Assembly: GCA_013420905.1 (NCBI GenBank)
Contig: JAAXNY010000001.1
Coordinates: forward strand, 6,014,001-6,078,000
DNA: 64,000 nucleotides
Direction of reading: 5' to 3'
From: Collybia mongolica
Lineage: Eukaryota > Basidiomycota > Agaricomycetes > Agaricales > Clitocybaceae
The position numbers and the translations under genes were made by a program. A model generated the notes under the pieces. That model was not told the origin of the DNA, searched no databases, and was given only the letters and a program-made list of their open reading frames with translations. Shown one piece after another: positions 45,154 to 56,823 of this stretch (positions are counted from its first letter, which is position 1; every line of letters begins with the position of its first letter).

Positions 45154-45833
45154 TACAAAAAGTAGAAATAGGAATGGAGATAAGATCAGGCATCTGAATA
45201 TGGATGGACCCTTCTGACTCTGAAATCACATGCCAGTCACTCCATTTCAGATGGTCATGACTTGTCATCAAAAATTCATCAAGTCATTTTGATGACTGTC
45301 ACGGTAAAGTCATGACTGGCCAACACTGGTACACAGGAACATTAATGCCACACTCTATGCATACTTATTACTCAATAGAAGACATGCTGCCTTCTCGCCA
45401 CTATGGATATTGGCCTTGTAATGGGGGTGATTACAGGCATAACCTATATACTTACCATCAGTCCATTCTACATCCAGCTGTAGCTCAGCTGCATCGACAG
45501 AAATGTTTGGGTCTATACTTGGGCGACGGGGACAAGTTCAGAGGCCACAATTTAAGGTTTAATGGACTCTTCAAATATCAAAGAGTATATGGGAATGAAA
45601 CTCATCGCTCTTTATTTCATGGATGGTAACAAAGTGTGTAAGCTTACTTATGGACAATTGAAGTCCTAAGTCGCGGCTCGGCAGACACAGCGTGTCGCGC
45701 TATCGCGTGATGGTTGAGTTATCACCTGACCTGTCACGAATTCCCTCACAACCGCGAAGCTCGACCCAAACGTCCATAATATATACCTTTCCCCGCGTCT
45801 GTCGCTATACTGCTATTGCCGGAAGTTCTCCCA
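45154..45833. other. Spacer upstream of DUF7918 copy 3
   Basis: No gene seen in ~680 bp. Composition changes from repeat-like to GC-richer at ~45,670, which probably marks the start of the DUF7918 gene's own upstream region. Confidence 0.4.
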
Positions 45834-46968
45834 ATGTTACAAATTGGATCACACTCAGCATGTGTAATCGTTGATGGAGTTGAGCTGCCACAATATTCTA
45901 CAGAGCATTCGATCCATCATGGACGCCCACAGGTCACTTGTTGGATCGCGTCAGAGGCAGGCAAGGCATGTGGAGATCTTCTCAAGTTATGGTCACTGCA
46001 AGACACTGATAACTTGATACGAAACACTCCAGGAATTCTCCATCAGACTTGAAGACTCCCTCTCAGCTTTCGATACCCTTGGGGACATCAAGGTGGACGG
46101 TGTTTTCTGCGGCTCTCTACGTCTTTACACTGGACGAAAGACTCGAGCGGAGCTGAGCGTGACCCGTGTGTCATCTACATCTGCTCGCTCACTCATGTTC
46201 TCGCATGTACAGCTGACTGGTATACCCCTTCACGCTTTACTGTTAGTCCATAGCAATCTCAAAGCCACTTAGATGAGGAAAAAAACGTCAACCATGTGGT
46301 ATCTCTAGAATTGGGGGAAATCAGGTTAAAGATTATCAAGGCCAAACTTATCAAGGCCAAGGCTAAAGTCAAAAAGGCTGGGACAAAGATAGTCTGCGTA
46401 GAAAAGCTAACGGAAACTGCAATGATACACGAACGGTCAAAGAAAGCTATTGGTCACCATGTTCAGTAAGCCGATCTTTTCGCTCTGTATAGATGAAGTA
46501 CTAGATATAGTAGACTCGGTAAGGAAGTCGCCAGCCCGCGGGGCGGGTACGAAGTTAAGGCTACATCAATCCAGGTCTTGGGTACTGTGATTTTTAAATA
46601 TCGACCACTTGGTAGGTGACACATATACCTCACACAATTGTATTGATGCAATTCCCCAGACATGCTCCAGGCTAATGGAATAGCCCCCCTCGACAAAAAA
46701 CGCAAACGCGCGATTTCTCTCCCCAACGAAGAAGACGCGGTGAGAAAGTCCGACACAGAAGACGCTAAAAGGATCAAAGCGCTAGAAGTATGTGTACAGG
46801 ACATCTTTAGTATAGCATCCGTTCTTGTATTATTGACAGTCTTTGTAGGAAGAACTCCGTTTGATCAAGGATAAAGCGCAGGCACGAAACCCTAAGAAGT
46901 TAAAATCGGAAGTGAAACAAGAGAACGGCATCGGTTGGTTGCCTGGGGAAGTGATAGATTTAACCTGA
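45834..46968 (+). CDS. DUF7918 family protein, copy 3 (intact)
   Basis: Exons 45834-45965, 46033-46219, 46273-46465, 46511-46611, 46660-46787, 46849-46968 give 286 aa. Family plan: CVIVDGVELPQYSTE, PQVTCWIASEAGK, DIKVDGVFCGSLRLYTGRKT, SSTSARSLMFSHVQLTD, LELGEIRLKIIKAKLIKAKA, TAMIHERSKKAIGHHVHRLG, VLGTVIFKYRPL|DMLQANGIAPL, a basic-acidic helix (KKRKRAISLPNEEDAVRKSD...IKALEEELRL) and a final GEVIDLT. The domain is uncharacterised and typical of Agaricomycetes; I recognise it from the CW-P-S-x-x-GK and FKYR-x-(D)-L-x-x-GI blocks. KKRKR could be a nuclear localisation signal. The first intron starts with GC (AAG|GCATGT) instead of GT. Head-out from copy 4, tail to tail with 310 bp between stops. 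Confidence 0.8.
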
Positions 46969-47278
46969 GTAAGTCTTAATTTGTATACGTATCTTACATT
47001 TTATCTGACGGATTGACTTCGTCAGATGCCGACCATTGAAATAAGTGCTTAGGTCCTGTGTTTAATAATACCATATTTTATTATCTCAGTTGTGATATAC
47101 AATTCAAAAGGGTCATTATTGACTCTATACAATACAGATTTTAGTATAGTAACCTGAAACCACCTATGAAATCCCCGCTAAACACAAGAAAGGGCGGGGA
47201 TGCATGCAATTACAAGATTGATAAGTCCAGTACTAGGCATGGACTACAAGCTCGTTGCGCACCAATATATCAGTCTGC

Positions 47279-48360
47279 CTATGTTAGGTCGATAACACCA
47301 CCAAGTTGTCTCATCCCAAGAGTGCGTGGCCACGGTTGGTCACCTTCAGACTTGACTTCTACTTTGACTTCGGTTTTGACGCGCTTCGTACGTCGGTGTT
47401 GTGCCTCATCATCACCATCCACTGTGAGATCAAGCACGTTGCTAGAAAAGGCTGTTGAAGGGGCAGGAGGGGCAACTCGTTTGCGGCTCTGGTCAACAGT
47501 TTGGACGATGTCAAGAGGGACGATCCCGTGTGCTTGCAGGATTGCTGTAGGGTGATCAGATAGGGATGGGTGGGATTAGTGGATCGTACCCAGAGGTCGA
47601 TACCGGAAAGTAAATGTTACAATGTGTCGCAGCTTTTGAATCGTGATGAACTGTTTCTCTCGGCAACGGATTTCCTCACCAAATCTGTTTTAAGAGCGCT
47701 ATTCAGCAACACACAAGAGGGAATGTGGAAAATGCTGACTTGACTCGATGTCCTACTGCCTTCTTAGCGCGCTCGTGGATTTTATCGGTATCCGATGCTG
47801 GAATCGATGATGGGTTGAATCTTCCCTTGCCTTGGGTTCTAACCTCGTAAATATCGAGTTTGATATCTCCCAGCTCTGGCGATGTTGGAATGTTGAGAAA
47901 TGTGTCGTCATCTACAAACGAACATCAACTCGGGTCATGGAAGCGAATACAAAACATACCCGTGAGCTCAAGATGCGCAAATGACAATGGTCTCTCTGTT
48001 GTTGATGATGTGGACACCGAGCTTTTTCGCATCACGTCAATCCTCCGTCTGTTCTTCTCGGATGGGTGTCCCTTTTGGTAGAGGTGCTTTGCCCCACACA
48101 AAAGGCCGTCCACAGTAAGATACCCTCCAGTGCAGACTGCGCCAATTGGGTCCCTCCAGCACACAGTAAAGTTCTGTCCACAAACACCATCCCTTGACTT
48201 TAACGGTATGGACTCGGTAGGGATTTGGACAAACCTTATCTACTACAGATGGTATCCAGCAAGTCACTTGTTTGTTATCTGCCGAGTATAGGACTGAATA
48301 TTGTGTGAGCTCGCCTTCGTCCACGGAAATCCATGCAGAAAAGTCGCCCGAATGTAACAT
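47279..48360 (-). CDS. DUF7918 family protein, copy 4 (intact)
   Basis: Exons complement(48235..48360), (47960..48173), (47740..47911), (47590..47684), (47279..47544) give 290 aa; all introns GT-AG. Blocks: FSAWISVDEGELTQYS, KQVTCWIPSVVDK, NFTVCWRDPIG, GGYLTVDGLLCGAKHL, STSSTTERPLSFAHLELT, DDDTFLNIPTSPELGDIKLD, DKIHERAKKAVGHRVKFGEE, HIVTFTFRYRPL|AILQAHGIVPL. The C-terminal tail has a basic patch (RRTKRVKTEVKVEVKSE) and two hydrophobic-acidic motifs: NVLDLTVDGDDE in the middle and GGVIDLT as the last residues. These fit the SUMO-interaction motif pattern (V/I-x-D-L followed by acids). Possibly nuclear. Function unknown. Confidence 0.82.
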
Positions 48361-48899
48361 TTAGAAATAGCTCAGGTCAGAGGCAGAGCAACTCTGTCGA
48401 GCCTGTAATTGTTCCTTGAACCGCAACTGGCACGACCAATCGCCCAGCTGAATCCAACACGTGATTCCAACCACCGCGATCATATTCAAATCCCTGAGTT
48501 TGTTCATTTTCACATTACCTCAAAGTTATACCTCCAGACTAGAGTATGCCTGTAGAGTAAAGGTTGTCACATTCTACCCCATTTGACTCTGAATTCCGAT
48601 ATTGGTTCTATTTGGAACTTATGATTGGTACCGTCATCAGATCTAGGACCACCCACCGCAGTGCTAGTGAGTTGCATACTTGAATCCAAAGCGAGGCTGA
48701 TGTTAAGAATTTAGGTTATATGTTTCATGCCTCTACCTACACAAGTCAACGTGTTCTTCATATATGCCCTCTGGTTGGGAGGAAAACACGATGGCTATCC
48801 ATTAGCATCTTTTACGGATTATAAGGAACTCCGATCACAGAAACATCAGCCTTCTACATACTCAGAAACAGAAATCCGTGAAGTAGCAGCTCTCCACCA
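48361..48899. other. Spacer between DUF7918 copy 4 and the HET gene
   Basis: About 540 bp with a frame from 48,727 (plus) of uncertain status. Its end (REVAALHQSHVTLGLLEKL) could be the first exon of the HET gene. Confidence 0.35.
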
Positions 48900-50600
48900 A
48901 AGTCACGTTACCCTCGGCCTTTTGGAGAAGCTGTTACTGAACAGAAGATTCCCGAATGCCTACTCATCAGAAAGACACAGAGCGGTGAAGCAATCATCAG
49001 CCCATTCCACCTGCCTCAGGTCCTTCTAACTGGAGAAAACGTATACGAGAATCGAAAGATTCCAAAGAAAACACCCAGCAAAAATGGTATACCCGTGTAA
49101 AAACGGTGTTGCTTCAGGCACGGAATATTCTAATGATGGAATTTCGTCCAGACCGAGGCTATTTCCGACGTGCGGGACTTCAGAGTGAGGTTGTAACAGG
49201 AATCATATATGCCATTGCTGCTAAGTATCGGAGAGGCATTGACATCGACAAAACGACAATTCCCGATCCAACCCAAAGTTATGATTGATTGGACATTTAT
49301 CATCTTACCAACTGATAGCTGCAATCGAGAAATGATCGCCGCAGGCTGGTGTCCATATGCCCTCGGGATTTTGGGACGAGGAATATCTATGCTTAGTTAC
49401 GCGAGTACACACGCTCCGCATGTCCATCCCTTGGCTGAGAGGAAAAGGCACGAGAAATGCACACGAAGTGAGTGTGTGATGAATTCGATCAACACGGATG
49501 ACTATGCTGTTCAAGACCTGACCGAAACATGCGAATGTTTCTACTCGAAACTCTCACTAACCACTATAGCTAAGGCCCTATCTTATTGGCAAGTCCCTAT
49601 CATTACGGTTGGGAAGTCTACTGCATCGCCCAGAAACCTTGACCTCAGGTGCGCATATGCTCTTGATACCCCATATGTCGCTATCTCGCACCTCTGGGTC
49701 GACGGACTTGGAAGCACAACTGAAGCTGGCCTCCCGAAATGCCAAATCCAGCGCTTGTCCTCACTAACCCAAAAGCTTGTCTCTGGGGGCCATTTTGGAT
49801 GGATGCGCTTTGCATTCCGGGCGCAAGAGACATGTGGAAACGAGCAATAGGGCCGATGGGACAGACATATAAAGATGCAACAGTTGTGTTGGTCGTTGAT
49901 TCTGGAATTCGTGCTTGTTCTTCAACCGCTCCACAGGAAGAAAAGTTACTGCGAATTCTCACATCAGCTTGGATGCAGCGTCTATGGACTCTTCAGGAAG
50001 CCTTATTTGCTCAGAAATTAGTCTTTGAATTTTCGGATAACGTTTTATTACCTATTCAGGATCTGTTGCCACGCGGGGAGGGCTCACTCCTCGATGTCCT
50101 CAAGACTTCGCTCGCTGCTGAAATTTTCCGTCTCTCTAAAAGGCAGCTTCATTTCCAACAGAATCTAGAGTTTGGAATTGGGGACGTAGCACGCTCCCTT
50201 ATATCTCAGATAACCAGTAAAGCAGAAGACGAAACCCTTGCTATCTCAAGTTTGCTGAACGTCGATGCATCTGAATTGGTTAATCTTCCGGCTGAAAAAC
50301 GGATGATGGCTCTGCTTTTGAAAGTTCGCAATCTCCCTTCTAATATCATATTCTTGTCGGGGCCAAAGCTAGACGAACCAAGATTTGGGTGGGCTCCCAA
50401 GACGCTTATGATACATATGGGAATACCCCTTGGGGTCAATGACACCAACGCGGTCTGCACAACAAAGGGTCTATCTTCTGCATATTCTTGCATGTACTTT
50501 GATGCCACAATTTTCAAGCAAGGTCAATGCTGGGTGTCCATAATACCACCAATGGGCGATTTTACTCCGTTCTGGACGTGGATTTTCCAACATTGCACCA
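48900..50600 (+). pseudogene. HET-domain (heterokaryon incompatibility-like) gene, frameshifted
   Basis: The N-terminal trail (48,930-49,030; KTQSGEAIISPFHLPQVLLT) and 49,106-49,210 (LLQARNILMMEFRPDRGYFR) join by unresolved introns to 49,270-49,790: IAAGWCPYALGILGRGISML, KCTRSECVMNSINTDDYAVQ, then HET block 1 (YALDTPYVAISHLWVDGLGS), block 2 ([20 protein letters not shown]) and block 3 ([20 protein letters not shown]). The frame changes between blocks 1 and 2 inside a run of five G at 49,784-49,788; one extra G would restore it, so this is an indel mutation or a homopolymer sequencing error. The C-terminal half is open to ~50,560 and then runs into the duplicated segment. HET proteins trigger non-self recognition cell death in fungi. 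Confidence 0.7.
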
Positions 50601-51359
50601 CGATTTCGACTGTTGAAGTGGCAATTATACGCTCAGGATGGCCAAATAGAGTTTGGTATTGGAGATGCCGCACGCTCCCTTCAGTGGCGAAGCACAAACA
50701 AAGCGAAAGATGAAATACTTGCCATTTCGAGCCTTCTCAATGTCGATACGATGGAGTTGGTAGAGCCCCCGCCGCGAAGCGGATGATGACGCTGCTGTTA
50801 CGAGTGCGACACCTACCACCGAACATTCTTTTTCTATCAGGGCCCAAACTTGAGGAGCCAGGGTTCAGGTGGGCACCACGTTCCTTAATGATTCGTGAAG
50901 GACGTCAGCTCGGGACAATGAGATACAATGCCATTTGTACAGTCAAAGGCCTTGTCGCAAAATACTTTTGTATCTTTTTCGATGAAGCGAGTTTTAGCGG
51001 ACGAGAACGATGGCTCCTTCAAGATACATCGACTGGGAGCTTCTACAGCGTTATGGATATGGGGGCTAAAAGTGGGGCTTTGAATCCTCTGATCAAGGGA
51101 TATATATATATATGCAGCGGCATTCTCTTTGATGATCAGCCTACGGCATTGGAAGTTGGTGCAGCTGTGCTGATGCAAGGCCTCCATTTTATGCAAGGAA
51201 AAGGTGGTGAGCAGGAGGGTAGACCATGCGAATACAGACGGAGGTTAGTAGTCGCACACATAAAACAAGACGAGATGAGCAAACTTGGAGTGCAAAGGAT
51301 CATAGATATACGGGTTGCGGTGGGAATGAAAGTTTGTCTCGCTTGGTATGCCGAGTGAG
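50600..51359 (+). pseudogene. Partial tandem duplicate of the HET gene C-terminal half
   Basis: [51 protein letters not shown] and then (after a one-base shift near 50,775) MMTLLLRVRHLPPNILFLSG, PKLEEPGFRWAPRSLMIREG repeat the segment at 50,125-50,440 ([20 protein letters not shown] ... [20 protein letters not shown]). The second copy continues further (ERWLLQDTSTGSFYSVMDMG...), preserving the C-terminus that the first copy has lost at the junction near 50,590. Confidence 0.75.
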
Positions 51360-51955
51360 AGGGAGGATACATACTCGCATGCTTATTGATATATACCTCT
51401 TGCCAACTTGCACAAGCACTTAACTTGTATGGGCTCCACCATTGGAACCAAACCCGATTCAAACGCCAATCCGCGTATCATTGCTCTCACGTGATGGGGT
51501 ATAAAATATGTTCTCGACCGCTTACCTTATGGCTTCGTGCGGGGCCTTTTAACCTTTCAAGGATCATTCAGTTAGAATCGAGGAAACGATGTCTCCGCAT
51601 GTTGAGTCTCTCTTCACATAAACCCTAACGACCCTCACCCTCCCTCAGACCCTCGTGCTTATCCAGTTTTTCACTGCGGCACTTGTAACATATTAATTTC
51701 TTTGCATCATCACCTGTTGCTAACTTGGTACCGGATTTTCCCACCACGCCATTAAATCCACTAGCCATCGGCCCTAAGGCGTTATATATCCAACTGTCTG
51801 GGCACCCTTGACCTGCTATTCGAGAAAGGGTTCATGACACAGTCAAGGTGAGTTTCTAGTTCCAACTACCAAACACTGCCGTTGAAGTTGCTTTATATAG
51901 CTCATCCCAGTTTCTCGCGCAATGGTCGAATCCAAGTGACATCCTGTCACTATTG

Positions 51956-53032
51956 ATGATAATTGGTGGAGAGGTCATTCAACGAGCACTCGCACAGGTT
52001 GGAGGAGGCATCCTCACCCCAGTCACGTTTTCTTTTGGATGGGTTGCCTATGCGTTCAATTCCCTCACATTCGTTGTGGGCGGCGGCAACATCATGCCAA
52101 GTGCCGATCATGATACTCTTCTGATAAATGGGAAGCAGGGGTACGTGCGTCAAAACCGTAGCTGGATTCTGGGGCGCGTCGTCCGGGATTTCGATCATTG
52201 GATGCCGAAGAAAGTGGACGAGGTCCTTCAAAAAATGCTCACTGACGCTGAGCAGTACGATCGGGAGGCAGCTCGAAAATCAGGCGGTGAAGACCCGTTC
52301 AGAAATTATAAACGGGAACGTGCGGGGCTTTGTATTTCTGTTTTCAAAACGTCTCCTGCTGTATTAAAAGTCCCTGGGGTGCCGTCCGATGACTGGGTGT
52401 ACTACAGTGGCATTTTCGTTGCCCTTCTTCAGCTGGGTGTTGCAGCGATCCCAGTGGCGCTGTTTGGGCAATGGTCGGTTATCTTGATCACGGCATCGGG
52501 AACTCTGCTTGCGTTCGCGTCCGGTGCGCTGCCACAATGGGGGGCCGAGAAGTGGAAATGTCGTCGAAGGGAGAAGACTGTAACATTGACAGAGGGAAAT
52601 GGAGCACAGCATGCAATCGTCATTATTGGTCAAAGTGGGGCCCTAGACCTCGAGGACCTAGCAACAGGAAGCGGGGAGCGGAGTATGGTGTTTACGACGA
52701 GAGCTTGCTTGGTTACTCTCCTGATTCTGTGGATCATGCTCCTCATAAGCGTATCAGGCCTTGAGGAGTATAGGTGGTTCGTGATTCTCGTTGGGAGCAT
52801 TGGAATGGTGCACAATGTCATTGTGGCGGGAGCTCCACGTAGACCAGAAGCATTTGGTCTGCACCTGGAATTCGTCGAAATCATTGGTGATGTGAAAGCG
52901 ATGAGGGCCCTTATGGCTCTCGAGAAGAAATACCCTCGTGTAGGTGGGAGTCTAGTGCCTATATTCTTCCCTGGGAAACTACGAACGGATGAGGAGGCAT
53001 TCTGGAGCGAACAAGAAAAGAAGACGGCATGA
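51956..53032 (+). CDS. Hypothetical multi-span membrane protein
   Basis: 358 aa from ATG 51,956. An upstream exon is likely, because the frame continues left as FLAQWSNPSDILSLL to a good acceptor (cccag, ending ~51,910). About five hydrophobic spans: ILTPVTFSFGWVAYAFNSLT, YYSGIFVALLQLGVAAIPVA, VILITASGTLLAFASGAL, CLVTLLILWIMLLISV and WFVILVGSIGMVHNVIVAGA, with a hydrophilic loop (FDHWMPKKVDEVLQKMLTDA...) after the first span and a cytosolic-type tail (KAMRALMALEKKYPRVGGSL). I know homologous proteins only as uncharacterised Agaricomycete membrane proteins. Intact. It lies between the HET remnants and the Harbinger insertion. Confidence 0.7.
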   Translation: MIIGGEVIQRALAQVGGGILTPVTFSFGWVAYAFNSLTFVVGGGNIMPSADHDTLLINGKQGYVRQNRSWILGRVVRDFDHWMPKKVDEVLQKMLTDAEQYDREAARKSGGEDPFRNYKRERAGLCISVFKTSPAVLKVPGVPSDDWVYYSGIFVALLQLGVAAIPVALFGQWSVILITASGTLLAFASGALPQWGAEKWKCRRREKTVTLTEGNGAQHAIVIIGQSGALDLEDLATGSGERSMVFTTRACLVTLLILWIMLLISVSGLEEYRWFVILVGSIGMVHNVIVAGAPRRPEAFGLHLEFVEIIGDVKAMRALMALEKKYPRVGGSLVPIFFPGKLRTDEEAFWSEQEKKTA

Positions 53033-53207
53033 TTGAGAATATGAGTTGGTTCAGGAACGATTTTGATACTGTACTATTGACAAAGAACTAGCATACCCAC
53101 AGTAGTTTTACCACTGTTGTACACTCTGTATTTTGTATCAACACACTCATCTCATCAGGCTCTTTACCTAGAATCTGGTGTGCATACAGTTGATTTTCCT
53201 GACCTTA

Positions 53208-53312
53208 GAGCTTGTTCAGCTGCGCTGACCGGAACGGTCCGGACGCTCGTCCGGTTTGTTGGACTGTTTGTCCTTGCATGTTCCCTTGTTGATCTTGCCG
53301 TCGGGATTTGAA
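53208..53312. repeat. Left terminal inverted repeat of Harbinger
   Basis: Inverse of 56,824-56,928. Includes a GGAACGGTCCGGACG...CGTCCGG palindromic core. Confidence 0.92.
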
Positions 53313-53482
53313 TTCCCTCCTGTGCAACAGTCGAGACTTGAGAGTTGTGCACTCACGCCGTGATACTGCGCGCACACTGTTCCCTCATGGACGGGCAGTC
53401 CTTGAGAGAATGTGTTCGCCACATTCTCTCCCTCACATCTCTTGCTTATACTTTCACAACCATCCACACCATCCAATACGCC

Positions 53483-55141
53483 ATGCGAAACCATGACGAT
53501 GACGATGACGACACCACAGAAAACCTTCCAGACAATCAATCAACACACTATCCCACTACCTCCTCTTCTACACATCCCACCATGACCTCTTCTTCTACAC
53601 ATCCCACCACAACCACCACCACGACCACAACTGCAGGCAGTTCTGACAAAGCTGGCATCTGTTGGACTCGAGAGGAAACCAACACCCTCCTTACATATGT
53701 CAAAAGAAATTGCCTGCTTACGACCTCCAGCGGCCTCAGTTTGAAGCAGAAGAGCTTCAACGGGGCTTCTGTCATGATCAAGACGAGGGATGCAAAACAA
53801 TGTCACCGCAAATGGGGTCAGGTACATGGATTTCTCATTGCTCGGTGCTTTACTAATTACTGATGATCTGTATAGATGTGCAAGACCTACCAGGCAGTCG
53901 CTTTGTGGGACAACAAGTCAGGTAGTGGATACCACGACAACTATGGTGCCAATGTGCGGACTGAGAGTGAGAGACAGGTGTTCGAAGAGTGGTTGAAGAC
54001 ACCAGAGGTAAGCGCAATGTTTACTACAATGGGAACACTACTGATTCGAGATTGTAAACAGCATGCACCTATGAAGCAGTACGTGACGACGCCATGGGAA
54101 TTCTATCGCAAAATGCAAGCCTTCATGCCTGGTACACAGCCCCGAGGAACATATGCCTTCGTGCCTGGTGAGCTGTCTGGGGAATCCTCCTCACGGCTGC
54201 TCGGCATCATCAACAACGAAGAAGATGGAGAAGAGGATTGTGTGGGACCACCACTTCATCCCCCTCCTAGTAACCCCCTCTCGTCGACTGACCCTTTTTC
54301 ATCAACTAACCCCCTCTCGTCAACCAACTCTTTCATGCCAACTGACCCGCTCTCATCGACTAACCCCTCTTCGATGGACATGCCGACTGTGAGTGCACTG
54401 GGCGCGTCGCCCTTTTTCGGCACCTCATCACGGGGAGTGCCGACTGTGTGCGGTTCGGACTCTGGTACTCCTGCTCCCTTGGGCGGCACAATGCCTCCCC
54501 CCTCCTCATCCATTGCCCCAACTGCCCACTGCCCCCCTCCTTCCCAGCCCGATGTATCCATGAGCTCGAGCCATGCTCCGAGCGATAGTGGCAGCTGCAA
54601 ACGCAAGCACGATACATTAGTAAGCGGTGCAAACCCCCCTGCTTCCAAACAATCATCGAAGCCAAAGTCAAAGTCAAAGTCAAAGTCAAAGTCGAAGACT
54701 GAAGATTTCAATCCCGTCATCCTAACCCAGTCACTGAATTCAACACTCAACCGCCTCACTGACATCATGAAGCAAACTATGGACAACACCGCTGGTACCA
54801 TGTCCTCATTGTCATCCACTCCTTCCTCTTCACACATCATCCCTACAATATCCAGTTCCTCGTTGGGGTTGGCTGCACCTCCAGCCAATGTCCTCAATCA
54901 CGCGATACAACTCATTACAACACAAACCAGTCTATCGGAGGACAAGTTGCTTGCGGCCTCTCTGTTTTTCACAGGGGTCTCGGAAGAAGCTGTCCGCACT
55001 GCGAAGACCTTTATTGCGCTCCAAGCTGTTCCCCTTGTGCAGCACCAATTCCTCATTTGCCAACTTATGGAGGCTGCTCTTCTCCCGGGAAAAGGAAAAG
55101 CAAGGGCTGTGGAGGATGACGAGCAGCTGATGGTACTCTAG
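53483..55141 (+). CDS. Harbinger ORF1: Myb/SANT-like DNA-binding protein
   Basis: Exons 53483-53821 and 53876-55141; a further in-frame intron (gtaagc...aaacag, ~54,009-54,062) is likely. MRNHDDDDDDT start, Thr-rich stretch, then the Myb/SANT-like domain: AGICWTREETNTLLTYVKRN, KTRDAKQCHRKWGQMCKTYQ, AVALWDNKSGSGYH, EEWLKTPE, TPWEFYRKMQAFMPG. A long Ser/Pro/Asp-rich linker with near-tandem LSSTDPFSST/NPLSSTN repeats and a KSKSKSKSKSK basic stretch follows, then a helical C-terminus (LLAASLFFTGVSEEAVRTAK). In PIF/Harbinger elements this protein binds the element ends and brings the transposase into the nucleus. Intact. Confidence 0.85.
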
Positions 55142-55384
55142 CTCATGTTTTTTTTTTTGCTGTGTTGCATTGGTTGCTACAGGCTGGACCTCATTGCTCA
55201 GATCGACATCTCTTGCTGTGTACATGTCTGTTTTGATTGCCTCAATCTCAATTTTATCTGTGTTACCCTGAATCCCTTTTATATCACATAGTACTTGTAT
55301 CGAATACTGTGTACTCAACTTGTAGGCCCACTATGAAATTATATATTGTGCATGGTCACTGTGTATTCAAAGACCTTCATCATC

Positions 55385-56747
55385 TCAGGTTTCGCTATCA
55401 TCATCATCATCCTCATCCTCATCATCACTGGCACTTGTCTCATTCTCTGCTTGCAAGTAATTTTTGTAACTCGCCCACATTTGGTTTGCAATATCCAGCC
55501 TGCGTAAATTCACAGCCGAGGCATCCTCATCTTCAGTAATGAAACCATCATCATCACCATCATCAGGCACAGAGAAACTGGATGTTGCTTCATGTGGATC
55601 TGAAGGTATTTCACCTTCATCAGTATCGGTGTGTTGGATGAAGTTCTGGAGAGCGCAGAGTGCAGCAGGAATACGAGCTTGAAATTCAAGGGGATAGCGA
55701 GGGGGAAGAAGAAGAATCCGGAAGCGTTGCTTGAGAACACCAAAAATATGTTCAAGAACATTGCGTGCTTGTGCATGACGAAGGTTGAAAAGTTCCTTTG
55801 CATTTGCTGGACTGTTGGTGTATATTAATATGATAAGTAATACACCAGCAAAGGCACATACCGGACACCTGCTGCACCCCACTCTTGAAGATGGTATTGA
55901 ACACTGCGGAATGGAACAAGAAGTTCCTCACAGTGGGGAAATCCTGCATCTCCAAGATAGTAGTATCCTGCAGGGACTGTAAACCCTTTTGCCAATGCAT
56001 CAGCCCAAACTCTGGCATCTGTTGCTGAACCTTCCCATCCTGTAAGGGCATAAGTGAAGAACATGTCAAAATCGCATATAAAAAGACAGTTCTGTGATAA
56101 AAAGCCTTTTCGATTGCGATAGACACTTTGCAGTGCAGCTGGTGGGGAGAGATGAATATGACTGCCATCAATTGCCCCAAGGCATCCCTGGAAGAAAGGC
56201 CATAATTTGGGGTTGTCACGGATCCTGGAAGAGACAGGATCATCGGCAGATGAGCATTGAACATAGCAATCATAAAATGGTTGTGATGAGAAGATGATGG
56301 TCATTTTCTTGAAGTATCTTTATATAATGATCAGATTATCATATGCTCGTAATTGTCATATAAATTACTTGGAAATAGTCGGATTTGCCCGTTGAATCGC
56401 TCTCCAACATGACGGATAGATAGGCCAGTGACTGCAGTATAAAGAAAAATTGCGAGTTGTTCCTCAAGTGCAACATACCTCGTGTCGCCATGGCCCATCG
56501 ACCGCAGCTCATCAATCAGAGCATGGAAAACCTCCTTATGGACTCCAAGTTCAGTACGAATGCATTTGCGATGCCCATTCAGCAACTCTTGAACCCAAGC
56601 ATGGCCAGAGAGGATTGATGTGTGATATGGCTCCTTCATATGATAGCGAAAAATCAGGCGTATGAGTGTTGGTATAAGAAATGATAGTTGAATGGTGATT
56701 GTAGCAAGTATGGCTTGCAATAATGGCACTGTGTGGGGATTCATCAT
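55385..56747 (-). pseudogene. Harbinger DDE transposase, one frameshift
   Basis: Exons complement(56369..56747), (55862..56317), (55385..55811). Blocks: HGDTRYVALEEQLAIFLYTA, GLSIRHVGERF, then in a shifted frame AIQRANPTISK|YFKKM, IIFSSQPFYDCYVQ, CLGAIDGSHIHL (first Asp), TGWEGSATDARVWADAL (second Asp), PAGYYYLGDAGFPHCEELLV, RP|ANAKELFNLRHAQARNVLEH (Glu), IFGVLKQRFRILL, with an acidic tail. The DDE set is complete. Exon 1 needs one extra base near 56,394-56,396 (...GERF + QRANPTISK) to read through, so the copy is broken by a single deletion or the sequence has an error there. Confidence 0.85.
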
Positions 56748-56823
56748 AGCGATGATTAAAAGCCAATGCGACGATCAATAGATAACACTGAAACTTCAAT
56801 GCAGTGCCCGATACATATGCAAA

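Noticed and set aside
53540..53827. Gly/Val/Cys-rich minus-strand frames
   Set aside because: Shadows of the Thr/Asp-rich start of Harbinger ORF1 on the plus strand.
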